Below, piece by piece: positions 1 to 9,600 of a DNA stretch of 36,715 nucleotides (the first letter of the stretch is position 1; every line of letters starts with the position of its first letter). The stretch is from Candidatus Sulfotelmatobacter kueseliae (lineage in GTDB: Bacteria; Acidobacteriota; Terriglobia; Terriglobales; Acidobacteriaceae): the NCBI GenBank assembly GCA_900290255.1, contig OMOD01000186.1, positions 1-36,715 on the forward strand. Reading direction: 5' to 3'. The position numbers were made by a program, and so were the translations under genes. The notes under the pieces were generated by a model. It saw only the letters and a program-made list of their open reading frames with translations, did not search any database and was not told the origin of the DNA.

Positions 1-124
1 CCCGCTCCCCGAGGGCATCTTCTCCTTACTTTTCTGGGCCGCCTAGTGTTTCGTAACAGACTCCAAGGGGGCGGCTTTCTTTATTTGTCGTATCACGAAA
101 TTGTGAAAGGCATGAGGCGGATCG

Positions 125-304
125 ATGAGCAATTTGGAGAAGGTGGAGTCAGCGGAAGCAAAGATGAATGACGCGAAGGAAGCACTCTTGTCGTACATCG
201 AGGGCCGCAAACCGATTGATAGGGACCAGCATCGTCGCCTGCTGGTGCGACTGAAGAAGGCGCAACAGGATTTTATGAAGGCCATTTCGGAGTCAGGAAA
301 GTAA
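125..304 (+). CDS. Small hypothetical protein (59 aa)
   Basis: Open frame from ATG 125 to TAA 304, encoding a short, highly charged protein with no signal peptide or membrane segment. It is rich in Glu, Lys, Arg and Ala and looks largely helical (for example LLVRLKKAQQDF near the C-terminus). A purine-rich GAGGCGG lies just upstream of the start and could be the ribosome binding site. The gene is convergent with the doxX-like gene, and a palindromic repeat sits between the two stops. I do not recognise the family. The call rests on codon usage and start context only. Confidence 0.5.
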   Translation: MSNLEKVESAEAKMNDAKEALLSYIEGRKPIDRDQHRRLLVRLKKAQQDFMKAISESGK

Positions 305-357
305 GGTTCCCCCAGTGGGCATCGCTTCGCGATACCCGTTCTCGGGTCAGGATGACA
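303..357 (-). repeat. Dispersed palindromic repeat, TGTCATCC family
   Basis: Read on the minus strand the element begins TGTCATCCTGA and ends GGGGGAACCTT, with two hairpins between: CCCG/CGGG and a GGGCATCGC/GCGATACCC arm pair around TTC at 317-337. The same end motifs flank different hairpins at 14865-14931 and 15422-15472, and a shorter relative is at 28331-28361. It lies between convergent stop codons, so it may also help end transcription, but it has no T-run. Confidence 0.55.
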
Positions 358-365
358 TGGCTTGA

Positions 366-800
366 TTAGCCTTTGCGGGAGTCGAGACTCCACGGTCCGG
401 CGCCGAGTTGCGAGATCAGCAGCGCGCCGCCCAGCATAGCCAGATTCTTCATGAACATGACCATCTGCATCTGGCGCATCATGGGATCTGCGATTCCCCA
501 GAACCGGTGCATCGGTGTGACTCCAACCAGGAATAGAACGATCAGCCAGGCACCGAGCTTGGCACGGTAGCCGAGCAGGATTGAAAGGCCGCCGAGGAAA
601 GCCATTGCCCCCGCCAGGGGAACCACGATCGAGGCGAACGGCACGCCTTGCGACGCGGCGAAACCGATCGTCTGGCTGGAAAAATGGGTGAGGCCGGCCA
701 TCAGGAATATAAGCGTGAACAGAAGGCGGCCGACGAGCGCGACCGGGCCGGCGGAGGTCGAGGACTTCGATTGAGTAAGAGGCTGAGCAAGAGTTGCCAT
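366..800 (-). CDS. DoxX family membrane protein
   Basis: Encodes 144 aa when started at the ATG ending at position 800, which has AGGAGA about seven bases upstream; a longer frame to 839 lacks such a site. Four hydrophobic segments are visible: GRLLFTLIFLMAGLTHF, a second around PLAGAMAFLGGLSILLGY, a third at AWLIVLFLVGVTP, and a last at MLGGALLISQLGAG. The order and the HRFW loop match DoxX proteins, small inner-membrane proteins of poorly defined function linked in some bacteria to redox or thiol stress. It is transcribed away from an HxlR-type regulator across a 178-bp gap that contains inverted repeats, a common pairing that suggests direct control by that regulator. Confidence 0.85.
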   Translation of the reverse strand: MATLAQPLTQSKSSTSAGPVALVGRLLFTLIFLMAGLTHFSSQTIGFAASQGVPFASIVVPLAGAMAFLGGLSILLGYRAKLGAWLIVLFLVGVTPMHRFWGIADPMMRQMQMVMFMKNLAMLGGALLISQLGAGPWSLDSRKG

Positions 801-895
801 GGATATTTCTCCTGAATGCAGGGATTTCGAATGGTTCAACGGATTCAGGAGAATTGGATGTGGAGTTCGCGGCCGAGGTTACAATAAATAACTGA

Positions 896-912
896 CAGTA
901 GTTTGAATACTG
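896..912. promoter_or_regulatory. Inverted repeat in the doxX-hxlR divergent spacer
   Basis: CAGTA and TACTG arms surround a 7-bp centre. The site lies between the two divergent starts and is a candidate operator half of the HxlR-type regulator. Short arms make chance occurrence possible; the second repeat at 947-961 strengthens the case. Confidence 0.35.
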
Positions 913-946
913 ATAACTCTGGAGTAACTTATAGTCCTTTGGTATA

Positions 947-961
947 GTAAGTAAGACTTAC
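947..961. promoter_or_regulatory. Perfect inverted repeat upstream of the HxlR gene
   Basis: GTAAGT and ACTTAC form a perfect 6-bp inverted repeat around AAG, starting 32 bp before the regulator's ATG. HxlR-family proteins bind as dimers to short palindromes near their own promoters, so this is the better operator candidate of the two in this spacer. Confidence 0.45.
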
Positions 962-978
962 GCTGCCTGCTAACTCTT

Positions 979-1371
979 ATGAGACGGACCAGCCGATCCC
1001 CGTCCCCTTGTGCGATCAGCGGACTGCTGGAGTTGCTGACCCGTCCGTGGACCATGCACATCTTGTGGGCGTTGAGCACGAACGGGACACTGCGCTTTGG
1101 GGTGCTGCGGGAAAGCGTGCCCGGTATTTCGGCGCGCGTCCTGACCCAGAGGTTGCGCAGCCTGGAAGACAACGGGTTCGTCTTCCGCCACTACCACAAG
1201 ACGATTCCACCCGCGGTGACCTACGGCATCACCGAGCGCATGAAGGACATCGAGAAGGTGCTTGAACAACTCGAGCAGTTGGCGCGGAAGTGGCAGGATG
1301 AAGGAACGACGTTGCCCGCTGGCCCGGCCCCTGCTCCGCGCGCGGTATCGCAGATGGGCCCTCGTCCGTAG
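979..1371 (+). CDS. HxlR family transcriptional regulator
   Basis: Encodes 130 aa with a winged helix-turn-helix domain at about residues 12-95. The diagnostic HxlR order is present: LLTRPWTMHILWAL, then LRFGVLRESVPGISARVLTQRLRSLE (recognition helix region), then DNGFVFRHYHKTIPPAVTYGIT for the wing. HxlR proteins are DNA-binding regulators that often respond to aldehydes, quinones, electrophiles or redox state, and typically sit divergent from the gene they control, here a DoxX protein. One Cys (residue 11) lies near the N-terminus, where redox-sensing family members carry theirs, but sensing is not shown here. No clear Shine-Dalgarno site precedes the ATG. The C-terminal 20 residues are Pro/Ala-rich. 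The acetyltransferase gene follows 65 bp later and may be co-transcribed. Confidence 0.9.
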   Translation: MRRTSRSPSPCAISGLLELLTRPWTMHILWALSTNGTLRFGVLRESVPGISARVLTQRLRSLEDNGFVFRHYHKTIPPAVTYGITERMKDIEKVLEQLEQLARKWQDEGTTLPAGPAPAPRAVSQMGPRP

Positions 1372-1436
1372 AGTGTTCCCGCACTGCCCGGTTGGGTTCG
1401 CCGGGGACATACGTTCCGGGCATACAATCCGAGGAA

Positions 1437-2270
1437 ATGCGCGAGCCCTACGCAAGATATCTCCAGCTGCTTGGCTTCGATCAGACTCCCCATGGCGTGG
1501 AAGGCCTGCGGCAACTCGTTCGCCGGCACGTGATCCGGGTCCCGTTCGAGAACATCTCCAAGCTGTTGCTGATCAGACGCGAGCGCCGGGGCAGGCCGAC
1601 CACCCTCAACGAGTATCTCGATGGCCTCGAACGGCACGATCTGGGCGGAACCTGCTACACGTCGAATCCTTTCTTCGCGGAACTGTTGCGCGAACTCGGA
1701 TACGACGCCGACCTGCTGGGCTGCGACATGACGCGGGTGAACGTGCACACCGCGATGCGGGTACGGGTGGACGGAAGTGCATATCACGTGGATGTCGGCT
1801 ACGGAGGGCCGTTTTATGAGCCTCTGCTGCTGACCGACTCGCCGCATGAGATGAGGCAGGGGCCTTACCGTTATGTGCTGGACCGAGCTCGGGACGGGCG
1901 GCTGGCCATGAACGTCTTCACGGGCGAGGAACGAGTTCACGGGTACCTGGTGAACGAGATTCCGCGCGAACGCGAGTTCTTCACCAGCATCATTCTGGAT
2001 TCATTTCGACCCGCGGCGACCTTCATGACGCAGCTGTGTGTCTTCCGCTATTTCGAGGACCATGCGGTGCAATTGCAGAACAACGTGGCCGTCCACTATC
2101 GCGCGGGCGAAAGCGGCGAGACTCGAATCAGCTCCATGAAGGAGATTCGTGAGATTTTCGAGAACCAACTCCGCCTGCCGCGCTGCCCGGTGGAGAAAGC
2201 GATAAAGACGTTGGAGCAGTTAACAGGACAGGACTTCTTCGCTATGGGCGAGGGTGACTTGTACGTTTAG
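1437..2270 (+). CDS. nat: Arylamine N-acetyltransferase
   Basis: Encodes 277 aa from ATG 1437, the usual size for the bacterial NAT family. The enzyme transfers an acyl group from acyl-CoA to arylamines or hydrazines through a cysteine intermediate. The catalytic triad is visible: Cys73 in GGTCYTSN, His104 in NVHTAMRV and Asp119 in HVDVGYGGPF. The N-terminal RVPFENISK segment is also typical. GAGGA lies unusually close to the ATG, and a TTG 45 bases upstream would add 15 residues, so the start is not certain. The gene follows the HxlR regulator in the same direction, which fits a small xenobiotic or electrophile response unit. It converges on the superoxide dismutase gene, with a strong hairpin between them. 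Confidence 0.92.
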   Translation: MREPYARYLQLLGFDQTPHGVEGLRQLVRRHVIRVPFENISKLLLIRRERRGRPTTLNEYLDGLERHDLGGTCYTSNPFFAELLRELGYDADLLGCDMTRVNVHTAMRVRVDGSAYHVDVGYGGPFYEPLLLTDSPHEMRQGPYRYVLDRARDGRLAMNVFTGEERVHGYLVNEIPREREFFTSIILDSFRPAATFMTQLCVFRYFEDHAVQLQNNVAVHYRAGESGETRISSMKEIREIFENQLRLPRCPVEKAIKTLEQLTGQDFFAMGEGDLYV

Positions 2271-2290
2271 ACTTGAGAAGCAAAACTTGT

Positions 2291-2319
2291 CCCGCCCTCG
2301 CCGCCAGGGCGAGGACGGG
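2291..2319. terminator. Strong hairpin between convergent nat and sodA
   Basis: CCCG plus CCTCGCC on the left arm pairs with GGCGAGG plus CGGG on the right, with one internal mismatch and a 5-base loop. It sits between two convergent stop codons and probably serves both genes. There is no T-run, so it is not a classic intrinsic terminator. Confidence 0.5.
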
Positions 2320-2340
2320 AATCCTGACTCCGGAAGCGGT

Positions 2341-2991
2341 CTAGCGATGCGCCAACGCGGGCTCGTGCGCTGCTTTGCCTGCCTTGAAGGCTGCAAAACG
2401 CTGGTTGATCTCGTCCCAGTTGACCACGTTCCACCAGGCGGCCAGGTACTCCGGCCGGCGGTTGTTGTATTTCAGATAGTAGGCGTGCTCCCACACATCG
2501 TTGCCAAAGATGGGATACAGGCCCTGCGTGAGCGGATTATCCTGATTCGGCGTGGTGATGATCTGCACTTCGCCGTTGGCCTTGCCTGCCAGCCACACCC
2601 AGCCTGAGCCAAACTGCTTGGCGCCCGCGTCGTTGAACTTGGCTTGAAAATCCTTGAACGAGCCGAAGGTCTTGTGAATCACGTCGGCAACTGGGCCGCC
2701 GGGATCGCCTCCGCCCTTGGGCTTCATGATTTTCCAGAACATGGTGTGATTGACGTGGCCTCCGCCGTTATTGCGGACCGCGGCACGGATGTCTTCCGGT
2801 ATGGCATTCAGGTCGCGGATGAGATCCTCGGCCGACTTGCCGGCCAGGCCGGAATGCTTCTCCAGCGCGGCGTTCAGATTCTTCACATACGCGCCGTGAT
2901 GCATGTCGTGGTGTAACGTCATGGTCTGCTTATCGATGGTGGGTTCGAGTGCGTCGCAGGCGTAGGGCAAGGGCGGTAATTCGTGAGCCAT
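2341..2991 (-). CDS. sodA: Superoxide dismutase, Mn-type (Fe/Mn family)
   Basis: Encodes 216 aa, a full-length Fe/Mn superoxide dismutase converting superoxide to oxygen and hydrogen peroxide. The four metal ligands are present: His27 (TLHHDMHH), His82 ([11 protein letters not shown]), Asp165 and His169 (DVWEHAYY). GGGHVNH together with the Gln in NQDNPL (residue 150) is the pattern of manganese enzymes rather than iron enzymes; this is an inference from sequence, since cambialistic members exist. There is no signal peptide, so the protein should be cytosolic. AGGAGG lies six bases before the ATG. The 5' spacer contains a short degenerate AGTCTAA-type repeat at about 3006-3028. Confidence 0.95.
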   Translation of the reverse strand: MAHELPPLPYACDALEPTIDKQTMTLHHDMHHGAYVKNLNAALEKHSGLAGKSAEDLIRDLNAIPEDIRAAVRNNGGGHVNHTMFWKIMKPKGGGDPGGPVADVIHKTFGSFKDFQAKFNDAGAKQFGSGWVWLAGKANGEVQIITTPNQDNPLTQGLYPIFGNDVWEHAYYLKYNNRRPEYLAAWWNVVNWDEINQRFAAFKAGKAAHEPALAHR

Positions 2992-3089
2992 GAAAATCCT
3001 CCTGAAGTCTAGGTCTAAAGTCTAAAGATGATGGGAAGCGGCGTTTCGATGCAAGGGTTTGCTTGAAAACAATTATATCGCGCAGCGAT

Positions 3090-5606
3090 TTATTTGCGCC
3101 CGAGCAAGCGGATGCGAGAGGTGAAGGCGCGGCCTTGGCAGGCACTGAACGTTGGATTCAGGTGGCTTGCGTCAATGACATTATTGACGATGTAGGGATT
3201 GCAGCGCCCGGTAATGTTGTCGAAACCTCCGCGCAGGGCCAGGTAGTATCCCAGGAAATGAAAGCGCTTCTCCAGTTGCAGATTCAGCGAAAAATATTCC
3301 GGAAAACGCTCGGCACCCACCGCGCTGATCAGCTGCTGCTGTTCGTTGAACAGGCTGAAGGGGAATCCCGTGCGCGCTTCCATCGAGTATGCGACTTCGA
3401 GCTGATGAATGATGGGCAGCTTGAAAAAGGGCAGATAGCCCCAGGAAAGGAAGCGGTTGGGCGCGTCCCACGGGTACGGCCCGGGCTGCTGACCGCTGAG
3501 CACGGGGTTGTCGACGTTGAAATCGAGCGCCTGGTTGGAGTGCGCGCGGGAGAGCGTATAGGAACCCATGACCATGTAGCTTTCACGGAAATTGTGGCGC
3601 AGCGTGAGTTGCAGCGCATCGTAGCGGTCGTCCCGCGTGTTCTCGAGGATGGAATCCCCGGCCGTGGCATCCGGCGTGTCGTAAACGAAACCGCGGCTGC
3701 CGCGTTTTTCCTGAAACTCAGCCTTCAGATAGACCGCAGCCGGAAGTTTCTTTTCCAGGCCAAGACTCCAGTTGAGAAAGCGCGGAGACGCGAGCGTATT
3801 GGTATTGACAGTAAACGTCGTCATAACCGGACCGGTTACGAAGACGGCGGGGCTGCACTTCGGATTTGTGCTGCAGTCCGGATTCATGGAGTAGAAGATA
3901 TCCTGCCGCGTTCCCGCATATGGCCTCGCGATCAGAAAAATCGGCGTCGCATCATAAACCAGGCCGATCCCCGCTGAAAGCTTGGTGTTGCCGGCATTGT
4001 CCAGCACGTATGTACCGGCCAGGCGCGGCGCGATCTCCGCGTGACGGACAATCTCATCCCAGTCCAGGCGAACTCCCGGCTCGACCAGCAGCCGGTTGGT
4101 TATGCTCCAGCGATCTTCGGCGTAGGCGCTGATTTCAGAATTGTAGGTGGACGAAGGAAGACCACCGGCAAAAGTTGAATAGCGCGTGCACGGAAAGTTC
4201 GGGTCCTGTGGCGCGTTGAGGCAGGTTTCGCCAGTGGGCAGAGGCACCGTGGCTGTGGCCGTCAGGAGAGAAATCGGCTGACGGTCGAATTGCGCATCGT
4301 AGGAGATCCGGTCGAGATCGACTCCAACTTTGAAATCGTGCCGCCCATGCCACTGGCGCGGGGGCAGAAACAGATTCGACACTGCCTGCCAACGCCGCGC
4401 ATGCGTTCCGTACGCGAGATAGTAGCTTCCGTTGGCAATGTTGGGAGTGACGAAGTAGGGCGACGTTCCATACGGTGTAATTTGCACGTTGTACTGATCG
4501 AAGGCGAACCCGGCTTCGAGCAATTCTCCGCCGCCGAAATAGTGCTGGTCCTTCACACTGCCGACGTAGGCCGACTCCACATCTTTCGGATTCGTAAGCT
4601 GCGGGTTCAGCGGCGAAAGGTACGCATACTGGTCGTGGAAATAATTCACCAGGAAACTGGTGGTCAGGATGTTGCGGCTCGTAAGGTTGGCCTGCACCTT
4701 AGACAGATTGCCCAGCCGCAAAGTGTGATCGTTGTCCTGGCCGGGCGGCAATTCCGTATAGATGGTGTTGTCGTATTCCCCGTCGAAGGCGTTGTAGAAC
4801 CACACTTTCTTCTTTTCAATCGGGCCGGAAAACGTAAACAGAGGGAGAAATTGATCGAAGCGTAATCCGTGCTTGTCTTGCACGGATGGAATAAAGTCGG
4901 TGGCGAAAAAACGAAAGTGATCGTCGCCGATGCCGGTGTTGAGGCTGAGCAGGCCGCCCGATCCTTTCCCATCTTCGGCCGGCTCGCGCGCGGGCTCGAC
5001 CTGGATCGAGCGGAAAGCGTCGGTGCTCACCCTAACCAGCAACAGCCCGTTGGCCGGCTGCGTGACGTTGAAGCCGTCGAGCAGCGTGACCGTCTGATAG
5101 GTCTGCGCTCCCGCAACGTGGGGCTGGCCGCTCTGGTCCTGCACCACCCCGGGAATGTAGTTGAGCGCGTTGCGGTAGTCATTGGTGGTGGGATAAACGA
5201 TGTTGATGACGTCGAGCCCGCTGATGGTCTCCTGCGCTGCGATTTGCGCCGGGTCAATGGCCGGAGGCGACTCGACCACGTTTACCACTTCCCGCACTTC
5301 CTGCTGGTGCGAGATCGTGACCTCGATGATCGAACTGGGCGCGATCTCGACACTCGGCTCGACGGTCGCGTAAAAGCCTTCTTTTTCGACCCGCAGCTGA
5401 TACGACCCCGCAGGAAGCGATAGAAACTGGCAGCGCCCGGCGAAATCGGTCTGGCAGCGCACCGCGGGCAGCGGCGGAGATTCCAGGAACACGCGAGCCG
5501 CAGCCACCGCCACGCCGTTCTCATCCGTCACCACAATGGCCGGGGCCGGCGCTGATTGCGCCGCCGCGCTGACCACCAGAGCGAGCGTGAGCAGGAGACT
5601 ACGCAT
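3090..5606 (-). CDS. TonB-dependent receptor-like outer membrane protein with carboxypeptidase-regulatory N-terminus
   Basis: Encodes 838 aa. A signal peptide (MRSLLLTLALVVSAAAQSA) is followed at about residues 25-105 by a carboxypeptidase-regulatory-like beta-sandwich (VVTDENGVAVAAARVFLE ... LPAGSYQLRVEKEGFYA). A plug-like region covers about 120-235 (LNYIPGVVQDQ, VTLLDGFNVTQPANG). The remainder alternates aromatic residues and turns, as in a 22-strand barrel. This architecture is greatly expanded in Acidobacteriota, usually at 1000-1200 aa, so this is a short member. The C-terminus (SRIRLLGRK) lacks the terminal aromatic residue typical of barrel insertion signals. Substrate is unknown; no TonB, ExbB or ExbD gene is nearby. 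No strong ribosome binding site is seen before the ATG. Confidence 0.85.
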   Translation of the reverse strand: MRSLLLTLALVVSAAAQSAPAPAIVVTDENGVAVAAARVFLESPPLPAVRCQTDFAGRCQFLSLPAGSYQLRVEKEGFYATVEPSVEIAPSSIIEVTISHQQEVREVVNVVESPPAIDPAQIAAQETISGLDVINIVYPTTNDYRNALNYIPGVVQDQSGQPHVAGAQTYQTVTLLDGFNVTQPANGLLLVRVSTDAFRSIQVEPAREPAEDGKGSGGLLSLNTGIGDDHFRFFATDFIPSVQDKHGLRFDQFLPLFTFSGPIEKKKVWFYNAFDGEYDNTIYTELPPGQDNDHTLRLGNLSKVQANLTSRNILTTSFLVNYFHDQYAYLSPLNPQLTNPKDVESAYVGSVKDQHYFGGGELLEAGFAFDQYNVQITPYGTSPYFVTPNIANGSYYLAYGTHARRWQAVSNLFLPPRQWHGRHDFKVGVDLDRISYDAQFDRQPISLLTATATVPLPTGETCLNAPQDPNFPCTRYSTFAGGLPSSTYNSEISAYAEDRWSITNRLLVEPGVRLDWDEIVRHAEIAPRLAGTYVLDNAGNTKLSAGIGLVYDATPIFLIARPYAGTRQDIFYSMNPDCSTNPKCSPAVFVTGPVMTTFTVNTNTLASPRFLNWSLGLEKKLPAAVYLKAEFQEKRGSRGFVYDTPDATAGDSILENTRDDRYDALQLTLRHNFRESYMVMGSYTLSRAHSNQALDFNVDNPVLSGQQPGPYPWDAPNRFLSWGYLPFFKLPIIHQLEVAYSMEARTGFPFSLFNEQQQLISAVGAERFPEYFSLNLQLEKRFHFLGYYLALRGGFDNITGRCNPYIVNNVIDASHLNPTFSACQGRAFTSRIRLLGRK

Positions 5607-5664
5607 CGAAGTACAGGATATTTTACGGTTGGATGCGCCGGAGGAGCGAACTGCGGATATTGAT

Positions 5665-6069
5665 TTATGTTTTCGTGGCCAGGTACTGGCACACCCGCTG
5701 AATGGTGTCCCGCTGGGCTTCGTTCATGGTGAGGAATTCGAACCCGTAGCGCAGGCCCTGGCAGTAGCGCACGATCGCCCGCACCTTGATCGGATAGGGC
5801 GTAAGGGGCAAGGGAATTTCCAGGGTCACGATTTCACCGGGCTCCAGGGTGCCGGTAAGGGTTGCCCCGATGCCATCCTGGCCTAACTCGACCGAGCGTC
5901 CCCAGCAGGTGCGAAACTCCCCTTCCTGAAACATTCTGACCTGCAAACGCACGTCCAGCGCGAAGCGGGGAAAACGCCGGGCAACCGCAAACTTTTCCCC
6001 GTGCGTCCTGGTCGGCGCATTCGCATCCGCTCCGGCGGCAGCGGCCAACGCCTTTTTTTCCGTTCCCAT
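5665..6069 (-). CDS. PilZ domain protein
   Basis: Encodes 134 aa. After a low-complexity Ala-rich N-terminus, a single PilZ-like domain spans about residues 28-130. The RRFPR motif (31-35) matches the RxxxR cyclic-di-GMP-binding element at the start of the domain. The second motif, normally D/N-x-S-x-x-G, reads ELGQDGIG here, so the usual Asp/Asn and Ser are not in place and nucleotide binding is uncertain. EIVTLEIPLPLTPYPIKVRAIVRYC ends the call with the expected strand pattern for a PilZ barrel; GLRYGFEFLTM follows. GAGGA precedes the ATG. It lies just upstream of the TonB-like gene on the same strand. Confidence 0.8.
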   Translation of the reverse strand: MGTEKKALAAAAGADANAPTRTHGEKFAVARRFPRFALDVRLQVRMFQEGEFRTCWGRSVELGQDGIGATLTGTLEPGEIVTLEIPLPLTPYPIKVRAIVRYCQGLRYGFEFLTMNEAQRDTIQRVCQYLATKT

Positions 6070-6109
6070 GCTAGTCCTCGCGGCCTGACTTCACCCGCGG
6101 TTCTACATC

Positions 6110-6580
6110 TCAGTTGCCGTGCAACAGATATCCCGGCTCCAGCGGCAACTTGCCCGCCACTTTAATGGGGTTGACGCTGCTGTTGATGGAGTACACATCC
6201 ACCACGCCGACCGCGCCCAGAATCGACGCCACCTTGTTCAACAGGTCCTCATCCGAATCCACCACCAGGATGGCGGGATGATTGGCGCGCCCATGGTTGG
6301 CGGCAACGATCAGTTCCTTTACCTGGGCCTCGGAAAGTCCGTAGACTTTTTCCAGCAGTAGCTTCATTTCGGGCGCCGACGGAGAGCGCATGACGAAGGT
6401 CACGGGCTTGCCATCAGGCCAGCGATTGGTCTGGCCTTTGCAGACTTTCACCAGATCGGGCAACGTGATCGTACTAAACGTGTTGGCTTTGTTCGAGACC
6501 AATGCCAGATCGCGCGCCGTCGCCAGCGAAGTGCTCACCGCAAGAAATACTCCGAAGATTAGAACTCGACGATAAAGCAC
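6110..6580 (-). CDS. Small secreted periplasmic-binding-protein-like protein (PstS-like fold)
   Basis: Encodes 156 aa from a GTG at 6580 preceded by GGAGAAA; a longer frame to 6643 would place a cysteine-rich stretch before the signal peptide and overlap the leader of the divergent gene. The first 22 residues (LYRRVLIFGVFLAVSTSLATA) form a signal peptide. The mature part has the strand/helix pattern and the ITLPDLVKVCKGQ and VTFVMRSPSAPEMKLLLEKV motifs seen in single-domain PstS-like binding proteins found without transporter genes. No ABC permease or ATPase is adjacent, so transport is not implied. It may bind an anion or act in signalling. It is divergent from the VWA gene with 96 bp between starts. 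Confidence 0.6.
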   Translation of the reverse strand: MLYRRVLIFGVFLAVSTSLATARDLALVSNKANTFSTITLPDLVKVCKGQTNRWPDGKPVTFVMRSPSAPEMKLLLEKVYGLSEAQVKELIVAANHGRANHPAILVVDSDEDLLNKVASILGAVGVVDVYSINSSVNPIKVAGKLPLEPGYLLHGN

Positions 6581-6676
6581 ACTTTCTCCACTGACAGAAT
6601 GGGCCTTACGGCTGATTCTCGTGCAATTTGCGCAGCGGCTCAACAGTCACGAAGGTCATGTACCTTCGGAGCTAAT

Positions 6677-9600
6677 ATGGCCTGCGCACCGGCTGACGTC
6701 GACTGCCAGCAAGAGGCGTACTGTTCTCCGCCCCACAAGAAGGCGATATTCACGACCATAATTGTGCTACTGGTAACCTGGTGTTCGCCGCTACCGGTTC
6801 AAGCTAACGGTCGATCCGACACCGCTTCGCCGCAACCGACGCATCACGTTGACCTTTCGCGAGTCGGATATGTGGAACTGTCAGACATGGCTCGGCGGTC
6901 CCAAGCGACGAATCTCTCCCTCGATTTTCTTGATCACGATCAGGTCCTTTTCACTTTTAACCCGAAGAAACTTCTTGTCCGCCATCCCGATTGTCCTGCC
7001 ACGCACGACGACCGCATAATCCATGCGGCGGTAATCGAAGTAACAACAGGAAAGGTACTGGCGCAAACGGACTGGTATCTGCACGACTCGCGCCGCTACC
7101 TCTGGAGCCTGGGCTCCGGGCGAATGCTTCTCCGAAGTTTGAACAGCTTGTTCGTGGTCGATGAACATCTGCGCCAAACGCCCCTTTGGACGTCACCGAA
7201 AGATCTTTTGTGGGTGTCGGTTACTCCTGACGGGAAGCAGATCATCACGGAAACGGAGGAGGACGCGGCAGCAGCCGCTTCGAAGACGAAACGGGGCTCG
7301 AAGCGGGTGTTTCAGATTCAATTTCGGGATGTCGCCACATTGGAGGTGCAGCGCACGGTCCGGTCCGAGAAGCCCGCGAATGTGGAATCTGCCAGTTCCG
7401 GTTTTGCCAGCGTGATTCCTGGAGGAGTAACCGGCACGGTCTGGCTGGTGCGCTTTGGCCCAAGCGAGCAGGAACGGGTCAACATTGCGCGGGTGCGGAC
7501 CAGGAGAGTTCCAGACGTTCTTTACTTGAGCAGCAATGTCCTCCTGATCGGGCGTGATTCCAGTCGCATTCCAGGATACAGCGTGAGCGCCTTTACCGTG
7601 ACCGGGAATCGTCTTTGGCGAGAGCATTGGCCGACGCACCGGTACTTTCCGGTGTTGGGACGAAGCGAAGATGGCAGCCGCTTTGCCATCAGCACTGTGA
7701 GTTTGGTCGACACGCCCACACCCGGATCGGCATTCGAAGGGCTACAGCAGAAAATTGATGTCTTCGACACTGCAACCGGAACTCCTGTTGCCTCAACGAT
7801 TGCAGCTCCGGTTGTGTTGCAAGGTCAGAACTTTTCGCTTTCTCCGGATGGCTTGCGGCTGGCAATTCTTACCGGCGGAGAAATCGAGTTCTATGATCTG
7901 CCGCAAATGACAGCGGAAGAACAGGCCAGCTACACGGCCGTGAGAGCGGACGCGCCCGGACTCTACATTGCACCTTCGCCTGATCGCCCTCAGGCAGAAG
8001 GCGGCGAGCCCGCCTTCACCGCGCCCGACACTGACCCGGAGGAAGAACAAGCATCAGCCGCAACGGATTCTCGCAGCACGGAGGCACCTCCGCCCACATC
8101 ATCGCCAATGGTTTCCAGCCAAGGGCAAGCCCCGCCAGTCCCCCTGGTTCCAGTGGCTGGCAGCTCGGACATGGGCCCTGTGATGACACTGAAGAGCCGT
8201 GCCCAGGTGGTTGCTCTTGATGTCGTGGTGACAGATGCCAAGGGGCATGTGGTGGAGTCTGTGCCGCGTTCCGATTTCCTGGTACGCGAAGATGGAAAGC
8301 CCCAGACCATTACTTACTTCGATGAAGTGGAGGCCCACGCTGTGCCAGCGCCGGTTCCGCAGCACAGAGAAGTTGCGCCGAACATCTTTGCTAATGAGTC
8401 CCCGACTCCGGAAGCCGAGTCGGTGACAGTCATTTTGTACGACCTGTTGAACACTCCGGCGGAAGGACAGCAACGCGCGAAGCTGGAATTGCTCAAATTC
8501 CTGCAGAACAAACCTAAGGGCTCCAAGTTCGCCCTGTGCGCGCTCTCCGACACGCTGCAGATGGTCCAGGGCTTCACTGCCGACGAAAACGTGCTGATCA
8601 AGGCGGCCAAGGGACAGAAGGGATCTCTGCGGTACACGTCCCTGCAAGGCCAGGACGCTCAGGACCAGCAGGCCGTCGCCTGGCTGACGCAGAGCTCCCA
8701 GAACATGCTTGCGAAATTCGGGAGCAAATTTGCGCCGATGTCGCAAAGCATGCAGATGGCCGCTGGCTTGATTGAGCAGGACGAGGCTCTGCGCCGAAAT
8801 CAGGATCTTGACACGAGAGCCTGGCTGACGATGGATGCGTTCACGCAACTGGCGCGTTATCTGTCGGCGATTCCGGGACGCAAAAGTCTGATCTGGCTTT
8901 CGGGATCTTTTCCGCTCGGCATTTTTCCCGGGCTCGATTTGAGGAATTCCGATGCAACGACCACCGCCTACACGGAAGAAGTAAAGCAAGCGGTCAATCT
9001 TCTGGCGGAATCTCACATTGCGGTGTACCCGGTAGACGTGCGCGGACTGAGCGCGGCTTCACTCCAGACCGGTTTTGGCGATCTCGCCGACTCGAGTCCG
9101 CCGCCAGTGGCTTTCCAATCGACCAACAACGCTAATGCAGAATTGACAACGCGCTTTAACCAAGTCGGGAACCTGACCACCTTTACCGACATCGGCGACG
9201 CCTTGCCCGGAGGCGGATCTCCCTTCATGCAGGAAATGACCGAGCACGAAATCATGGACAAAATCGCGACCGATACGGGAGGTAAGGCCTTTTACAACAC
9301 GAACGGCATCGAGCACGCCATGGCTCTTGCCATGGAGCAGGAGACCAACTACTACGCCCTCTCCTACACTCCGACGAACAAGAAGTACGACGGCAAGTTC
9401 CGCAAGATCAAAGTGTCTCTGGCGCCGAGCGAGAAAAAGCTGCACGTGATTCACCGATCCGGCTACTTTGCGGTCGATCCTGATTCCGCAGCCGAGGCCG
9501 CGAAGGATGCGGCCCGGGGGTTCGGATTAGCCGCCATGCAGCATGGGTCTCCTCAGGCACACCAGGTCTATTTCGAAGCCCGCGTGGTTCCGGTGGGCAA

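Noticed and set aside
43..393. Minus-strand frame of 116 codons near the window start
   Set aside because: Covers the better supported 59-aa plus-strand gene and includes a palindromic repeat; Ser/Phe/Cys-rich with no family resemblance.
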